Shown here: piece by piece, positions 56,089 through 64,000 of the stretch | Layout of the letters: every line of letters begins with the position of its first letter | Position numbering within the stretch: position 1 is the stretch's first letter | Source: Gammaproteobacteria bacterium | GTDB lineage: Bacteria > Pseudomonadota > Gammaproteobacteria > Eutrophobiales > Eutrophobiaceae | Direction of reading: 5' to 3' | Assembly: GCA_028279365.1 (NCBI GenBank) | Contig: JANQNX010000013.1 | Location: forward strand, 1-64,000 | DNA length: 64,000 nt | Position numbers and translations under genes: made by a program | Notes under the pieces: generated by a model | Told to the model about the DNA's origin: nothing | Seen by the model: the letters and a program-made list of their open reading frames with translations, nothing else | Databases searched by the model: none

Positions 56089-57594
56089 ATGTTTATTATC
56101 TGCTGTAATCTCTATTGCAGATATAGGCTTGTGTCGAATAATAATTATAAGTCGAAAAAAGAGCACAAATATGCCTGGCTAACAGGATTGGTTAATCGAT
56201 GCAGTTTTCTGATTGTTTCGATTAGTGTCACTGCATGCGCTAACTATGAGTATCAAGCCCACCCGATAGAACCGGAAAATACCGTTGCTGTGTTTTACCA
56301 GCGTAATCAGCAGGATTCAGGTCTCAAGCAGTTTCTCGAAGCTAACAACTATTCGGTAGAACCATGGCCAGTGTCGAGCTGGGATCTTCATGGTTTGACC
56401 TTATTAGCCATATATTTTTCTCCCAGCATCCAGCTTGCCATCGATTCAATAAGCGTTAAACAAGCGGAAGTCAGGATTGCCGGACAGCGGCCAAACCCGA
56501 CCATAGGAGTTCCTACTGAGTATCGCACAGAAGATCGGCCCAGCCCCTGGTTAATCGGTCTGGTCAGCAATTTTTTATTTCAGCGTGAAGCAAAACGTGA
56601 GGCACTGAGGGATGTGTCAGTGTTTCAGCAGGAAGCCGCCAGACTGGAATTAGAAAATCAGGCCTGGCAAATGTATTCAGCCATTCATCAGGCCTATGTT
56701 GCACACTATGCAGCAGTGAATTCTAAACGTTTCCTGATTAGGCAGAATGAACTGTTTAAGCAACACCTGACCTTGCTCGAGCAAAGGCTGGAATATGGAC
56801 AGGTCAGTGAGTTCGAGATAAGCCGTATCCGGCTTCAATTACAGCAGAATCAACTGGATATAAGCCAGCAGGAATACCTGATTAATGATACCTATTATGC
56901 ATTAACTGCACTGACCGGACTGGATGTGAACCAGTTTAAAAACAAGGCGCTTGGTTTTGATGAAATAGCACACTATTCCTCCTTTAACGTTGACAATATC
57001 CTGCTGCTCAAACAAGCCTTGTTGTTTAATCGATATGATATCAACGTCATGTTAGCTGAATACCAGGCATTTGAAGCCGCGCTAAAACTTGAGATTGAAA
57101 AGCAATACCCGGATATTAATTTGTCACCCGGCTTTGTGTTTGAACAAGCAGATTATATCTGGGCGTTAGGGGCATCATGGGTGTTACCGTTATTTCATAA
57201 CAACCAGGGACAGATTGAAAAAGCCTTGGCCGAGCGAGAGTTAAAACGCACACAGTTTGTCCAGCGACAAACAGAGTTAATCAATGAGCTGGAAAGAAAG
57301 CAGCAAAACTTCATTGATAGAAGCAAGGCTTATCAGAAAAATATCAATCTATTGGAATCAGTTAAACAACGCTTGAGTGAATTGCAAAAACAATATTCGT
57401 TAGGTTATGTTGATAGCCTGGCGCTGCTCAGGGCAGAACTTGAGATGGAAAAAGCCAAACAGGCATTGTTTGCGATGAAGCTAAATATGATTCGTTCCTT
57501 GTTGGCCATTGAGAGCATTACGCAGAAACCAATTAACCAGATGATCGACATTCGGACAATGATCCAGCAATTAACTGCGGCGGTGACAGAATGA
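56089..57594 (+). CDS. Outer-membrane efflux channel (TolC/CusC-like)
   Basis: A protein of up to 501 aa. The body has the two-fold TolC/OEP repeat pattern with long coiled coils (QEAARLELENQAWQMYSAIHQAYVAH ... FKQHLTLLEQRLEYGQVSEFEISR and the C-terminal SLGYVDSLALLRAELEMEKAKQAL). A lipoprotein-type signal (FLIVSISVTAC) lies around residue 50, so the annotated ATG may be too early; a TTG near 56188 would give a short lipoprotein leader, but no good ribosome site decides it. It forms the outer duct of the RND pump and overlaps the adaptor gene by 4 nt. Confidence 0.85.
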   Translation: MFIICCNLYCRYRLVSNNNYKSKKEHKYAWLTGLVNRCSFLIVSISVTACANYEYQAHPIEPENTVAVFYQRNQQDSGLKQFLEANNYSVEPWPVSSWDLHGLTLLAIYFSPSIQLAIDSISVKQAEVRIAGQRPNPTIGVPTEYRTEDRPSPWLIGLVSNFLFQREAKREALRDVSVFQQEAARLELENQAWQMYSAIHQAYVAHYAAVNSKRFLIRQNELFKQHLTLLEQRLEYGQVSEFEISRIRLQLQQNQLDISQQEYLINDTYYALTALTGLDVNQFKNKALGFDEIAHYSSFNVDNILLLKQALLFNRYDINVMLAEYQAFEAALKLEIEKQYPDINLSPGFVFEQADYIWALGASWVLPLFHNNQGQIEKALAERELKRTQFVQRQTELINELERKQQNFIDRSKAYQKNINLLESVKQRLSELQKQYSLGYVDSLALLRAELEMEKAKQALFAMKLNMIRSLLAIESITQKPINQMIDIRTMIQQLTAAVTE

Positions 57595-58673
57595 AGAATT
57601 ATGTATTGCCTGTTTTGCTATTCATTTTGCTGCTGGCCGGCACCGCCTATTATTTACAGCATGATAAGCAAGCTTCTGCAGAGTCTGGCAAACAGGAAAT
57701 TGGGATCGAGGAGCACGAAGACGATGATGACGAACTGGACCATGATATCAGGCAGCAGCTGGTACAGGGTAATCTAAGCGTCATTTTAACGACAGCGGCG
57801 CAAAGCCTGGCCGGAATCAAGACCGTGCCGGCAGAAACGATGAAGTTTGAAAATGAGTTGACGACGTTTGCCATGGTCATCGATCCGCAAAACCTGTTTG
57901 ACCTGCGTTATCGTTATGTGAATACGCTTGCCAACCGCGAGGTGTTGAATACCACGCTGGCAAACTCCAGGCAGGTATTGGATCAGCTGAATCAACTCAA
58001 TAGCGAAACGACCAATATCTCGAAAAGAGATCTGCAACTTGCTCGCTCACAGTTTCAGGAAAACAAAGCAAAAAAAACCGCCTTTGATGTGGAGTTACAC
58101 AATATTCGAAGCCAGATGATTCAGCAATGGAATCGACCATTAACCGAGATGGCGTTAAAAGAAAATTCAGAGTTATTTTCCAGGCTGACTAATAAAGAAG
58201 AGTTGCTGGTATTGATGAGCCTTTATAAGGGACAAAAACTGGCCGACGATGCCGCGTTTGTGTTTATCAATAATAACAATGACAGAAATCAAGCGCGTAA
58301 GGCCTATGTCATATCGCCCGCTACATTCTCAAACCAGACCTTACAAGGTGAGACGTATTTTTTAAGAACCAATGCCGATAAGTTCAGGGTCGGCATGCGA
58401 CTACACGTTTGGTTACCGGACATGCGCTTGCCGAAGGAGGGTATACATATTCCAGAGCAGGCTGTTGTTTGGTATGCAGGACAGCCGTGGGCCTATGTGA
58501 AAACGGAAGATGAATTATTTAACCGCCATAGTTTACTTGATGCGGTGAAAACTGATACCGGCTGGTTAGTCAAAGAGAATTTCAGCGACGGTGATCAACT
58601 GGTCGTTTTTGGTGCGCAAACCTTGTTATCGGAAGAGTTTAAATGGGCGATTCCTGATGAAGATGATGACTAA
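57591..58673 (+). CDS. RND efflux periplasmic adaptor protein
   Basis: A 360-aa membrane-fusion protein. One N-terminal membrane segment (YVLPVLLFILLLAGTAYYL) is followed by an acidic, His-containing stretch (EEHEDDDDELDHD) that could bind metal ions. The helical hairpin, lipoyl and beta-barrel regions follow (YFLRTNADKFRVGMRLHVWLPD ... HIPEQAVVWYAGQPWAYVKTEDE), and the protein ends acidic (WAIPDEDDD). The lipoyl half before the hairpin looks short compared with CusB. Start overlaps the channel gene (ATGA). Confidence 0.85.
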   Translation: MKNYVLPVLLFILLLAGTAYYLQHDKQASAESGKQEIGIEEHEDDDDELDHDIRQQLVQGNLSVILTTAAQSLAGIKTVPAETMKFENELTTFAMVIDPQNLFDLRYRYVNTLANREVLNTTLANSRQVLDQLNQLNSETTNISKRDLQLARSQFQENKAKKTAFDVELHNIRSQMIQQWNRPLTEMALKENSELFSRLTNKEELLVLMSLYKGQKLADDAAFVFINNNNDRNQARKAYVISPATFSNQTLQGETYFLRTNADKFRVGMRLHVWLPDMRLPKEGIHIPEQAVVWYAGQPWAYVKTEDELFNRHSLLDAVKTDTGWLVKENFSDGDQLVVFGAQTLLSEEFKWAIPDEDDD

Positions 58674-58687
58674 ACGCTAGGCTGACC

Positions 58688-61600
58688 ATGCTCGCTGCGC
58701 TGGTTCGCTTTTCTATCAACTTTCGAGGTGTGGTGATTGGTACTGCCACATTGCTGATGATTTATGGTCTTTATCAGCTCAATCGCGCCGGTCTTGATAT
58801 CTTTCCGGAATTCTCACCAAATTTGATTGTGGTCCAGACCGAGGCACCGGGTTATAGCACAGAGCGGGTGGAGATACTGGTCACGCGTCCGATTGAAGCG
58901 GCGTTGTCTGGTTTAATCGGTATTGATCATGTCCGTTCTGAATCAATTCAGGGGCTGTCTATTGTCAATGTCTATTTTGAAGAAGACACAAATATCTTTC
59001 GTAATCGACAGTTAATCTCTGAACGGTTGTCCGCGTTAGTTGATGTGTTACCGGAAGGTGTCGGCCCGGCTTCACCAGTACCGATGGCCTCGTCATCGGC
59101 AACCATCCTAACCATGGGTGTGACCTCAGATACCAAAAGTCTGATGGAATTGCGAAGCATTGTTGATTGGAATCTGGTCCCCACGATCCTGAGTGTGCCG
59201 GGCGTGGCCGATGTCAATGTGTTTGGTGGCGAGATAAAACAATTACAGGTCCAGATCGATAAAGATAAATTGTTTAAATATGGGCTTGGTATTGATGAAG
59301 TGGTAACGGCTGCTAAGCAGGCGACGGGGGTATTTGGTGCAGGCTTTATTGAAAATACCAATCAGCGCTTAACACTCAAGCTTAACGGTCTTCCCGATAA
59401 TAAGGATGAACTCGCCAAGGTGGTGATCAAGCATATCGATGGACTCAGTTTAACACTGGGTGATGTCGCGACTATTGACTATGGCGCTGAAGCGGCATTT
59501 AGCAAGGGCGCCATCATGGCTAAGGAAGGCATCGTACTGATGGTGATCGGTCAATATAACGCGAATACGTTGACGGTCTCAAATGCAGTTGAAGATGCCA
59601 TCAGTGGTATGGATAAAATCTTTGCTGAAAATGATGTCTCCTTTCATCCCGGCTTATTTCGTCCGGCGAATTATATTGAGCGTTCCGTCTCCAGTATTGT
59701 TGGTCACCTGTTAATCGGCGGCTTGTTTGTGGTCGCAGTGTTATCGATCTTTTTGTTTAACGTTAGAACCGCATTTATTTCAGTATTGGCGATTCCATTA
59801 TCACTATTAACAGCGATTCTGATGTTACTTGAAATGGGCATTAACCTGAACATTATGGTTATTGGCGGTTTAGCGATTGCCCTGGGTGAGGTGGTGGACG
59901 ATGCTATTATTGATACCGAGAATATTTTTCGACGTCTGCGACAAAACCATTTATCAGACAATCCGCAGCCGTTAAAGGATGTGGTGTTTAATGCCTCGAT
60001 GGAGGTGAGAGGTTCGGTGGTCTATGCCAGCTTTATCGTCGCATTGGTTTTTGTCCCGCTATTAAATTTGAGTGGTATCACCGGGCGTTTATTTGAGCCG
60101 CTTGGTCTTGCCTACATATTGTCAATCATGCTGTCTTTACTGGTCGCGCTGACAGTGACGCCGGCCTTATGCTATCTGTTATTGGCAAACAGTGCTTCAA
60201 AGGCAGATGAGCCATTTTTAATTAGAAAAATGCAGCAGGCGTATGCCAGGCTGTTGAGGTTCATTGCCCGTTATCCTTACAGCATCATCAGTACGTCACT
60301 TGTTTTATGTTTGCTAGGTATGTCTATTCTTCCGGGGGTCGGTGGACAATTCATCCCTAACCTGCGTGAAGGGCATTACATTGTTCATACTTCCAGTATT
60401 TCTGGTACCTCGCTGGAAGAGTCGATTCGGATTGGCAATCAATTAACCCGACGGTTTATGGATATCCCGGGTGTCATTTCAGTCTCACAATGGGCGGGCA
60501 GGGCTGAAAGAGGGGCCGATACCTTCGGTACTCATTATAGTGAATTCGAAGTCGATCTTAAGCGTGATCTGACTGGCTCTGAGCAACAGACAGTATTGGA
60601 TGAAATTCGTAATATTCTTGATGAGTTTCCAGGTCTACGTCATGAAGCACATAATTTCCTCTCGGAGCGTATATACGAAACCATTTCCGGCTATACCGCG
60701 CCAGTGGTGGTCAATATCTATGGTAATGATTTGGATGCATTGGACAGGAAGGCCAATGAAGTGGCGCAAGTGATGCGCGAAATCAGAGGCGCAAGGAGTG
60801 TCCAGCTGCAATCATCAACTGATACCCCCATGCTTTCGATTTCATTGGATCTGGATAAATTAAAACAATATGGTTTGGCGCCAGTTGCCGTTGCCAACAT
60901 GATTAAGGCCGGGTTTGAGGGACAGGTTGTCGGCAAGTATCAGGATACTAACCGAGTCCATGACGTTGTCGTGGTATTGCCGAAACCGGAACGTCAAAAT
61001 CCTGCCAGCGTCAGTGAGCTACCGGTCAAGGTTGCCGATGGATTGATCGTGCCACTAAGTGAATTAGCCGATATCCGTTATCAAAACGGTCGCTATAACA
61101 TTTTGCATCAGGATGGACAGCGAGTGCAGAGTATTACCAGTGAAGTTGCAGGGCGCGATATTGTCAGCTTTATGAAAGAGCTGGAAAGCACTGTTTTGGA
61201 GCGGGTTCAGTTTAGCGCTGAGTTGTATCCGGAGTTTACCGGCGCAGCAATTGAGCAGGCGAAGGCGAGAGAGGAGCTGATTGTGTTATCCGTCATGATG
61301 ATGCTGGTGGTATTGATGTTGATATTTGTCGCTATCAAAAACTTCTGGCACGTTATCTTGATGCTGTTGAATTTTCCTTTTGCATTAGTCGGGGGTGTCA
61401 TTGCGGTATTACTGACCGGTAGTAATCTGTCAGTCGGTTCGTTGGTCGGGTTCGTAACGCTATTTGGTATTACTATCCGGAATTCAATTATGTTGGTGTC
61501 TCATTACCGGTTTCTGATCGAGGAAGAGAAATTGCCCTGGAACCTGGAAACTGTCATTCTTGGCGCTCAGGAACGATTGCCGTCGATATTAATGACGGCA

Positions 61601-61771
61601 TTAGTCACCTCGCTGGCAATGATGCCGATTGCCATCAATAGTGATAATCCGGGGCGTGAGATCATGGGGCCGATGGCGTCGATTATTATCGGCGGTCTCG
61701 TTTCATCCACAATTCTGAATTTATTGATCATGCCATCCATCATGATGAAATTTGCCCGCTTTCGTCATTGA
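58688..61771 (+). CDS. Heavy-metal-type RND efflux transporter (CzcA/CusA family)
   Basis: A 1027-aa inner-membrane pump with twelve membrane segments in two halves and large periplasmic loops after segments 1 and 7. It opens FSINFRGVVIGTATLLMIYGLYQLNRAGLDIFPEFSPNLIVVQTEAPG, typical of HME-RND proteins. The segment-4 proton relay reads IALGEVVDDAIIDTENIF, with the Asp-Asp and Glu found in the CzcA group. Together with the adaptor and channel it makes a full three-part pump for metal cations; which metal (Cu/Ag or Co/Zn/Cd/Ni) I cannot tell. No regulator gene is adjacent other than the PepSY protein upstream. Confidence 0.92.
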   Translation: MLAALVRFSINFRGVVIGTATLLMIYGLYQLNRAGLDIFPEFSPNLIVVQTEAPGYSTERVEILVTRPIEAALSGLIGIDHVRSESIQGLSIVNVYFEEDTNIFRNRQLISERLSALVDVLPEGVGPASPVPMASSSATILTMGVTSDTKSLMELRSIVDWNLVPTILSVPGVADVNVFGGEIKQLQVQIDKDKLFKYGLGIDEVVTAAKQATGVFGAGFIENTNQRLTLKLNGLPDNKDELAKVVIKHIDGLSLTLGDVATIDYGAEAAFSKGAIMAKEGIVLMVIGQYNANTLTVSNAVEDAISGMDKIFAENDVSFHPGLFRPANYIERSVSSIVGHLLIGGLFVVAVLSIFLFNVRTAFISVLAIPLSLLTAILMLLEMGINLNIMVIGGLAIALGEVVDDAIIDTENIFRRLRQNHLSDNPQPLKDVVFNASMEVRGSVVYASFIVALVFVPLLNLSGITGRLFEPLGLAYILSIMLSLLVALTVTPALCYLLLANSASKADEPFLIRKMQQAYARLLRFIARYPYSIISTSLVLCLLGMSILPGVGGQFIPNLREGHYIVHTSSISGTSLEESIRIGNQLTRRFMDIPGVISVSQWAGRAERGADTFGTHYSEFEVDLKRDLTGSEQQTVLDEIRNILDEFPGLRHEAHNFLSERIYETISGYTAPVVVNIYGNDLDALDRKANEVAQVMREIRGARSVQLQSSTDTPMLSISLDLDKLKQYGLAPVAVANMIKAGFEGQVVGKYQDTNRVHDVVVVLPKPERQNPASVSELPVKVADGLIVPLSELADIRYQNGRYNILHQDGQRVQSITSEVAGRDIVSFMKELESTVLERVQFSAELYPEFTGAAIEQAKAREELIVLSVMMMLVVLMLIFVAIKNFWHVILMLLNFPFALVGGVIAVLLTGSNLSVGSLVGFVTLFGITIRNSIMLVSHYRFLIEEEKLPWNLETVILGAQERLPSILMTALVTSLAMMPIAINSDNPGREIMGPMASIIIGGLVSSTILNLLIMPSIMMKFARFRH

Positions 61772-61819
61772 TTAAACAGCGTACTAATAAGAATTTTCGT
61801 ATTCCTATTCGGTCACATT

Positions 61820-61848
61820 GATAAATAATTTTCATAAAATTATTTATC
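61820..61848. promoter_or_regulatory. AT-rich perfect palindrome ahead of the receiver-kinase gene
   Basis: GATAAATAATTTT-CAT-AAAATTATTTATC is a 13-bp perfect inverted repeat with a 3-nt centre. A second looser repeat, CTTATAAA (61897-61904) with TTTATAAG (61922-61929), lies closer to the kinase start. The 194-bp gap is strongly AT-rich. It could be an operator, a weak end signal for the RND operon, or both. Confidence 0.4.
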
Positions 61849-61965
61849 GATCTGTCTTATATCCGTTACACTATTTAATAAATCTTTTATAATTACCTTA
61901 TAAACTATTGAATTATAAATATTTATAAGTTAAGTTGATATATTGCTTCACTATTTTCTAACAAC

Positions 61966-63219
61966 ATGAAAATTCTGATTATCGATGATTCAAGCGACTA
62001 TCGTGCATTATTACGGCTCTATCTAAATAAAGAGTTGAGTGACGTCGAGATCGTCGATTACGACTTCGACAATTTAGGTAAGCCCCCAGATAACTTCAAC
62101 TGGGTTGAATATGATGTGCTTTTTCTGGACTACAAGTTAGGCCCATCGGAAGACGGCCTATCCTGGTTAAAAGAGTTCAGAGATAAACCCGGTTTCCCTC
62201 CCACCATTATCCTGACCGCGGAAGGTGATGAATATGTCGCGGTAAAATCGATAAAACTTGGTGCGTCCGACTACATTAACAAAGTCGATATCAAACCAAA
62301 GGTCATTGCCAAGATGGTTAATGAGGCCTGTGAATTTTCCAAGAAGACGGTTTATGAACAGCAAAACGATATTAATGAAGCTACGCAGATTATTAAAAAA
62401 GTCGTAAAAAAAGATGCAGTGCCGGATACGGGACTCGATATAGGCTATAAATTTGTACGCATGATTGGCGAAGGTGCGATGTCGAAAGTCTATCTGGCGG
62501 AACGCGTTAGCGATAAAAAAACGGCGGTATTAAAGATACTTGATTTGACGCGTGTTAAAGAACAGAAATTAATCCGTCGATTCATTCAGGAAGCAAATTT
62601 AATCGCTGAATTGAATTCTCCATTCGTGGTCAGTATTTTTGATCAAGGCCTGACAGAGGAATACGGTTATATTGCGATGGAGTTCTTTTCCCGTGGCGAC
62701 CTCAAACAGCGAGTTGAATTTGGTCTAAACCACGAAATAGCGATTATTTATGCCACACATATCGCCTATGGTCTGGAACAAATTCACCAGATTGATGTTG
62801 TGCATCGGGATCTTAAACCGGCCAATATTATGTTTCGTGGCGATGATAGTCTGGCCTTGGCAGATTTCGGTATTTCCAAAAAACTCGATAAAGTCAGCGA
62901 CATTACGACATTTGGCCAGATATTGGGGACACCGCATTACATGAGTCCGGAGCAGGGTGAAGGACACAGTGTCGATGCACGAACAGATTTATATAGCCTG
63001 GGTGTGTTGTTGTATGAAATGTTAACCGGAAATAAACCGTATTCTGCCAAAACCCCTGCAGCGATGATTTATCAACATGTGATGGCACCGATACCCAAGC
63101 TGCCGAAAGCCTTATCACGTTATCAGCCGGTAATAGATGGTTTATTAGCAAAACGACCGGAAGATAGAATAGCTTCGGCCAGAGATGTGATCAATGAACT
63201 TGAGACGTTGCAGGCTTAA
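61966..63219 (+). CDS. Receiver domain - Ser/Thr protein kinase fusion
   Basis: A 417-aa cytoplasmic protein. Residues 1-125 are a receiver (D7/D8, phospho-Asp D55 in LFLDYKLG, Lys in YINKVD). Residues about 158-415 are a complete Hanks-type kinase: glycine loop IGEGAMSKVYLAE, Lys190, catalytic HRDLKPAN (D282, an RD kinase), DFG at D300, and GTPHYMSPEQ. No membrane segment or PASTA domain. Phosphorylation of the receiver probably switches the kinase. Its receiver is clearly similar to that of the coiled-coil response regulator at the left end. The stop overlaps the convergent TPR gene by 4 nt (TTAA). Confidence 0.93.
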   Translation: MKILIIDDSSDYRALLRLYLNKELSDVEIVDYDFDNLGKPPDNFNWVEYDVLFLDYKLGPSEDGLSWLKEFRDKPGFPPTIILTAEGDEYVAVKSIKLGASDYINKVDIKPKVIAKMVNEACEFSKKTVYEQQNDINEATQIIKKVVKKDAVPDTGLDIGYKFVRMIGEGAMSKVYLAERVSDKKTAVLKILDLTRVKEQKLIRRFIQEANLIAELNSPFVVSIFDQGLTEEYGYIAMEFFSRGDLKQRVEFGLNHEIAIIYATHIAYGLEQIHQIDVVHRDLKPANIMFRGDDSLALADFGISKKLDKVSDITTFGQILGTPHYMSPEQGEGHSVDARTDLYSLGVLLYEMLTGNKPYSAKTPAAMIYQHVMAPIPKLPKALSRYQPVIDGLLAKRPEDRIASARDVINELETLQA

Positions 63220-64000
63220 CTTTGTTTTTCCGACTCGCGCTTTAAGTGCTCTAACCACCATTTGGCCTGTTCGTTAGTCGATTTATCTGTCATGGCACGA
63301 TTAAACGCCTGTGACGCCTGAGTTATATCTTCGGTATGGTAGCGAGCGATCCCCATCAATAGATTAAGTTTCGATTGCAGCGTTTTATCAGTGGAATCGG
63401 TCTTGTTAGTGAGTAGCGTCACGACCTCTTGCCATTGACTTGATTCTATATAGAGCTGCGCCAATCTGAGTCTGTCTTTACTGTCGTCATATTTATTGAC
63501 CAGTTCCCTGAGTACCGATTCTGCCTTTTGATCCTCATGCGCTAATGACCAGCTGTCGACCAGCAGTTGCAACATCTTTTTACTGTCTTTCACCCCGCCA
63601 ATGGCCAATTCTTTCTCCAGCACATTGCCTGCTTTGAAAGGCATTTCGAGATAGAGATAGGTTTTGACCAATTGCACGATGTCTCTCTCTTCCAATAGTT
63701 CCTTGGCATAGGCCAGTTCGTAGGTCGCGAGTGCACTTTTGGGTTTATCAAGTTCCTGATACATCCCCGCTAGTTGCAACCAGTAATCTCTTTTCTGCGG
63801 CGATAACACGACGATTTTTTCAAGCAGCTCGGCCGCTTTGTTATAGGATTTTATTTCGTAGTAGGCTGCAAGCAGCAGCTCGTACCAGTGGAAGGGTGGG
63901 CTGCTCGACAAGGCCATTGCCTTCTCAACATGAGCAATTAATTGCTTATAATCTTCTTTTTGATAATACGCGGAAGCAGCAAGTATATGCGCATCAGGTT
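63216..64000 (-). CDS. TPR-repeat protein (partial, 5' end beyond right edge)
   Basis: The frame is open to the window edge, so the N-terminus is missing. At least 260 residues of tetratricopeptide repeats are visible: HWYELLLAAYYEIKSYNKAAELLEKIV, YWLQLAGMYQELDKPKSALATYELAYAK, YLYLEMPFKAGNVLEKE, and further units to the C-terminus. The WLQLAGMYQEL / YKAG-type pattern is like the large TPR proteins found at the end of TonB2-ExbB-ExbD operons in marine gammaproteobacteria; genes upstream (off the right edge) would decide that. Confidence 0.8.
   Translation of the reverse strand, partial: PDAHILAASAYYQKEDYKQLIAHVEKAMALSSSPPFHWYELLLAAYYEIKSYNKAAELLEKIVVLSPQKRDYWLQLAGMYQELDKPKSALATYELAYAKELLEERDIVQLVKTYLYLEMPFKAGNVLEKELAIGGVKDSKKMLQLLVDSWSLAHEDQKAESVLRELVNKYDDSKDRLRLAQLYIESSQWQEVVTLLTNKTDSTDKTLQSKLNLLMGIARYHTEDITQASQAFNRAMTDKSTNEQAKWWLEHLKRESEKQS

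Noticed and set aside
1-64000. tRNA, rRNA, insertion sequences, prophage or attachment sites
   Set aside because: Looked for by eye on both strands; no cloverleaf with a GGTTCGAATC-type arm, no transposase or integrase frame, and no terminal repeats were found.

Overview
This window is chromosomal DNA of a gammaproteobacterium. It carries mutH (found with Dam-directed mismatch repair), the map-glnD pair, an rpsB leader of the gammaproteobacterial S2/t44 type, dusA, a DUF1244 gene, and the Gram-negative envelope run rpsB-tsf-pyrH-frr-uppS-cdsA-dxr-rseP-bamA-skp-lpxD-fabZ-lpxA-lpxB-rnhB-dnaE-accA-tilS. By eye the GC content is middling and even. I see no rRNA, tRNA, CRISPR array, insertion sequence or prophage. 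A tiny pqqA-like gene implies that the cell makes PQQ, which would fit a methylotroph or another user of quinoprotein dehydrogenases; that is only a hint about the genus.

Layout. Positions 1-2300 (minus) hold two signalling genes: a cyclic-nucleotide-binding protein, then a response regulator with a degenerate GGDEF-like region and a long repetitive coiled coil that runs off the left edge. Positions 2.4-10.9 kb are mixed small operons: NADAR glycosidase, SDR, TSUP transporter, MsrA, a PilZ protein with a 48-aa gene behind it, MtaB, CbiX-like protein, TPR protein and an HDAC-family hydrolase. Positions 10.9-22.5 kb hold an S9 peptidase (plus) and then a long minus-strand stretch: isocitrate dehydrogenase with an apparent ATT start, Prc protease, TPR protein, FKBP isomerase, DusA, MutH, GlnD and Map. 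Positions 22.6-43.6 kb are one dense plus-strand block for translation, isoprenoid and phospholipid precursors, outer-membrane assembly, lipid A, replication and fatty-acid initiation, with many 4-nt start/stop overlaps.

Positions 43.6-48.8 kb are the most unusual part. Six closely spaced minus-strand genes (L,D-transpeptidase, DUF302 lipoprotein, MotA/TolQ/ExbB-like channel, ExbD-like anchor fused to a beta-sandwich-like domain, small membrane protein, and a vWA-TM-FHA protein) look like an envelope machine that I cannot assign to a described system. Positions 48.9-55.5 kb hold cytochrome b561, pqqA, an NtrB/NtrC-type pair whose sigma54 loop reads GAFTNA instead of GAFTGA, NDH-2, DUF1244 and a TraB/GumN protein. 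Positions 55.5-61.8 kb are a PepSY protein followed by a three-gene RND efflux operon of the heavy-metal type. The right end has a receiver-Ser/Thr kinase fusion, whose receiver resembles that of the response regulator at the left edge, and the 3' part of a TPR protein.

Working together: the central block builds the outer membrane and its lipid A. Around it lie envelope maintenance genes (prc, FKBP, L,D-transpeptidase, rseP) and several signalling proteins (PilZ, degenerate GGDEF, cNMP-binding, FHA, Ser/Thr kinase). These could form one phosphorylation and second-messenger network, but that is inference from domains and location only.
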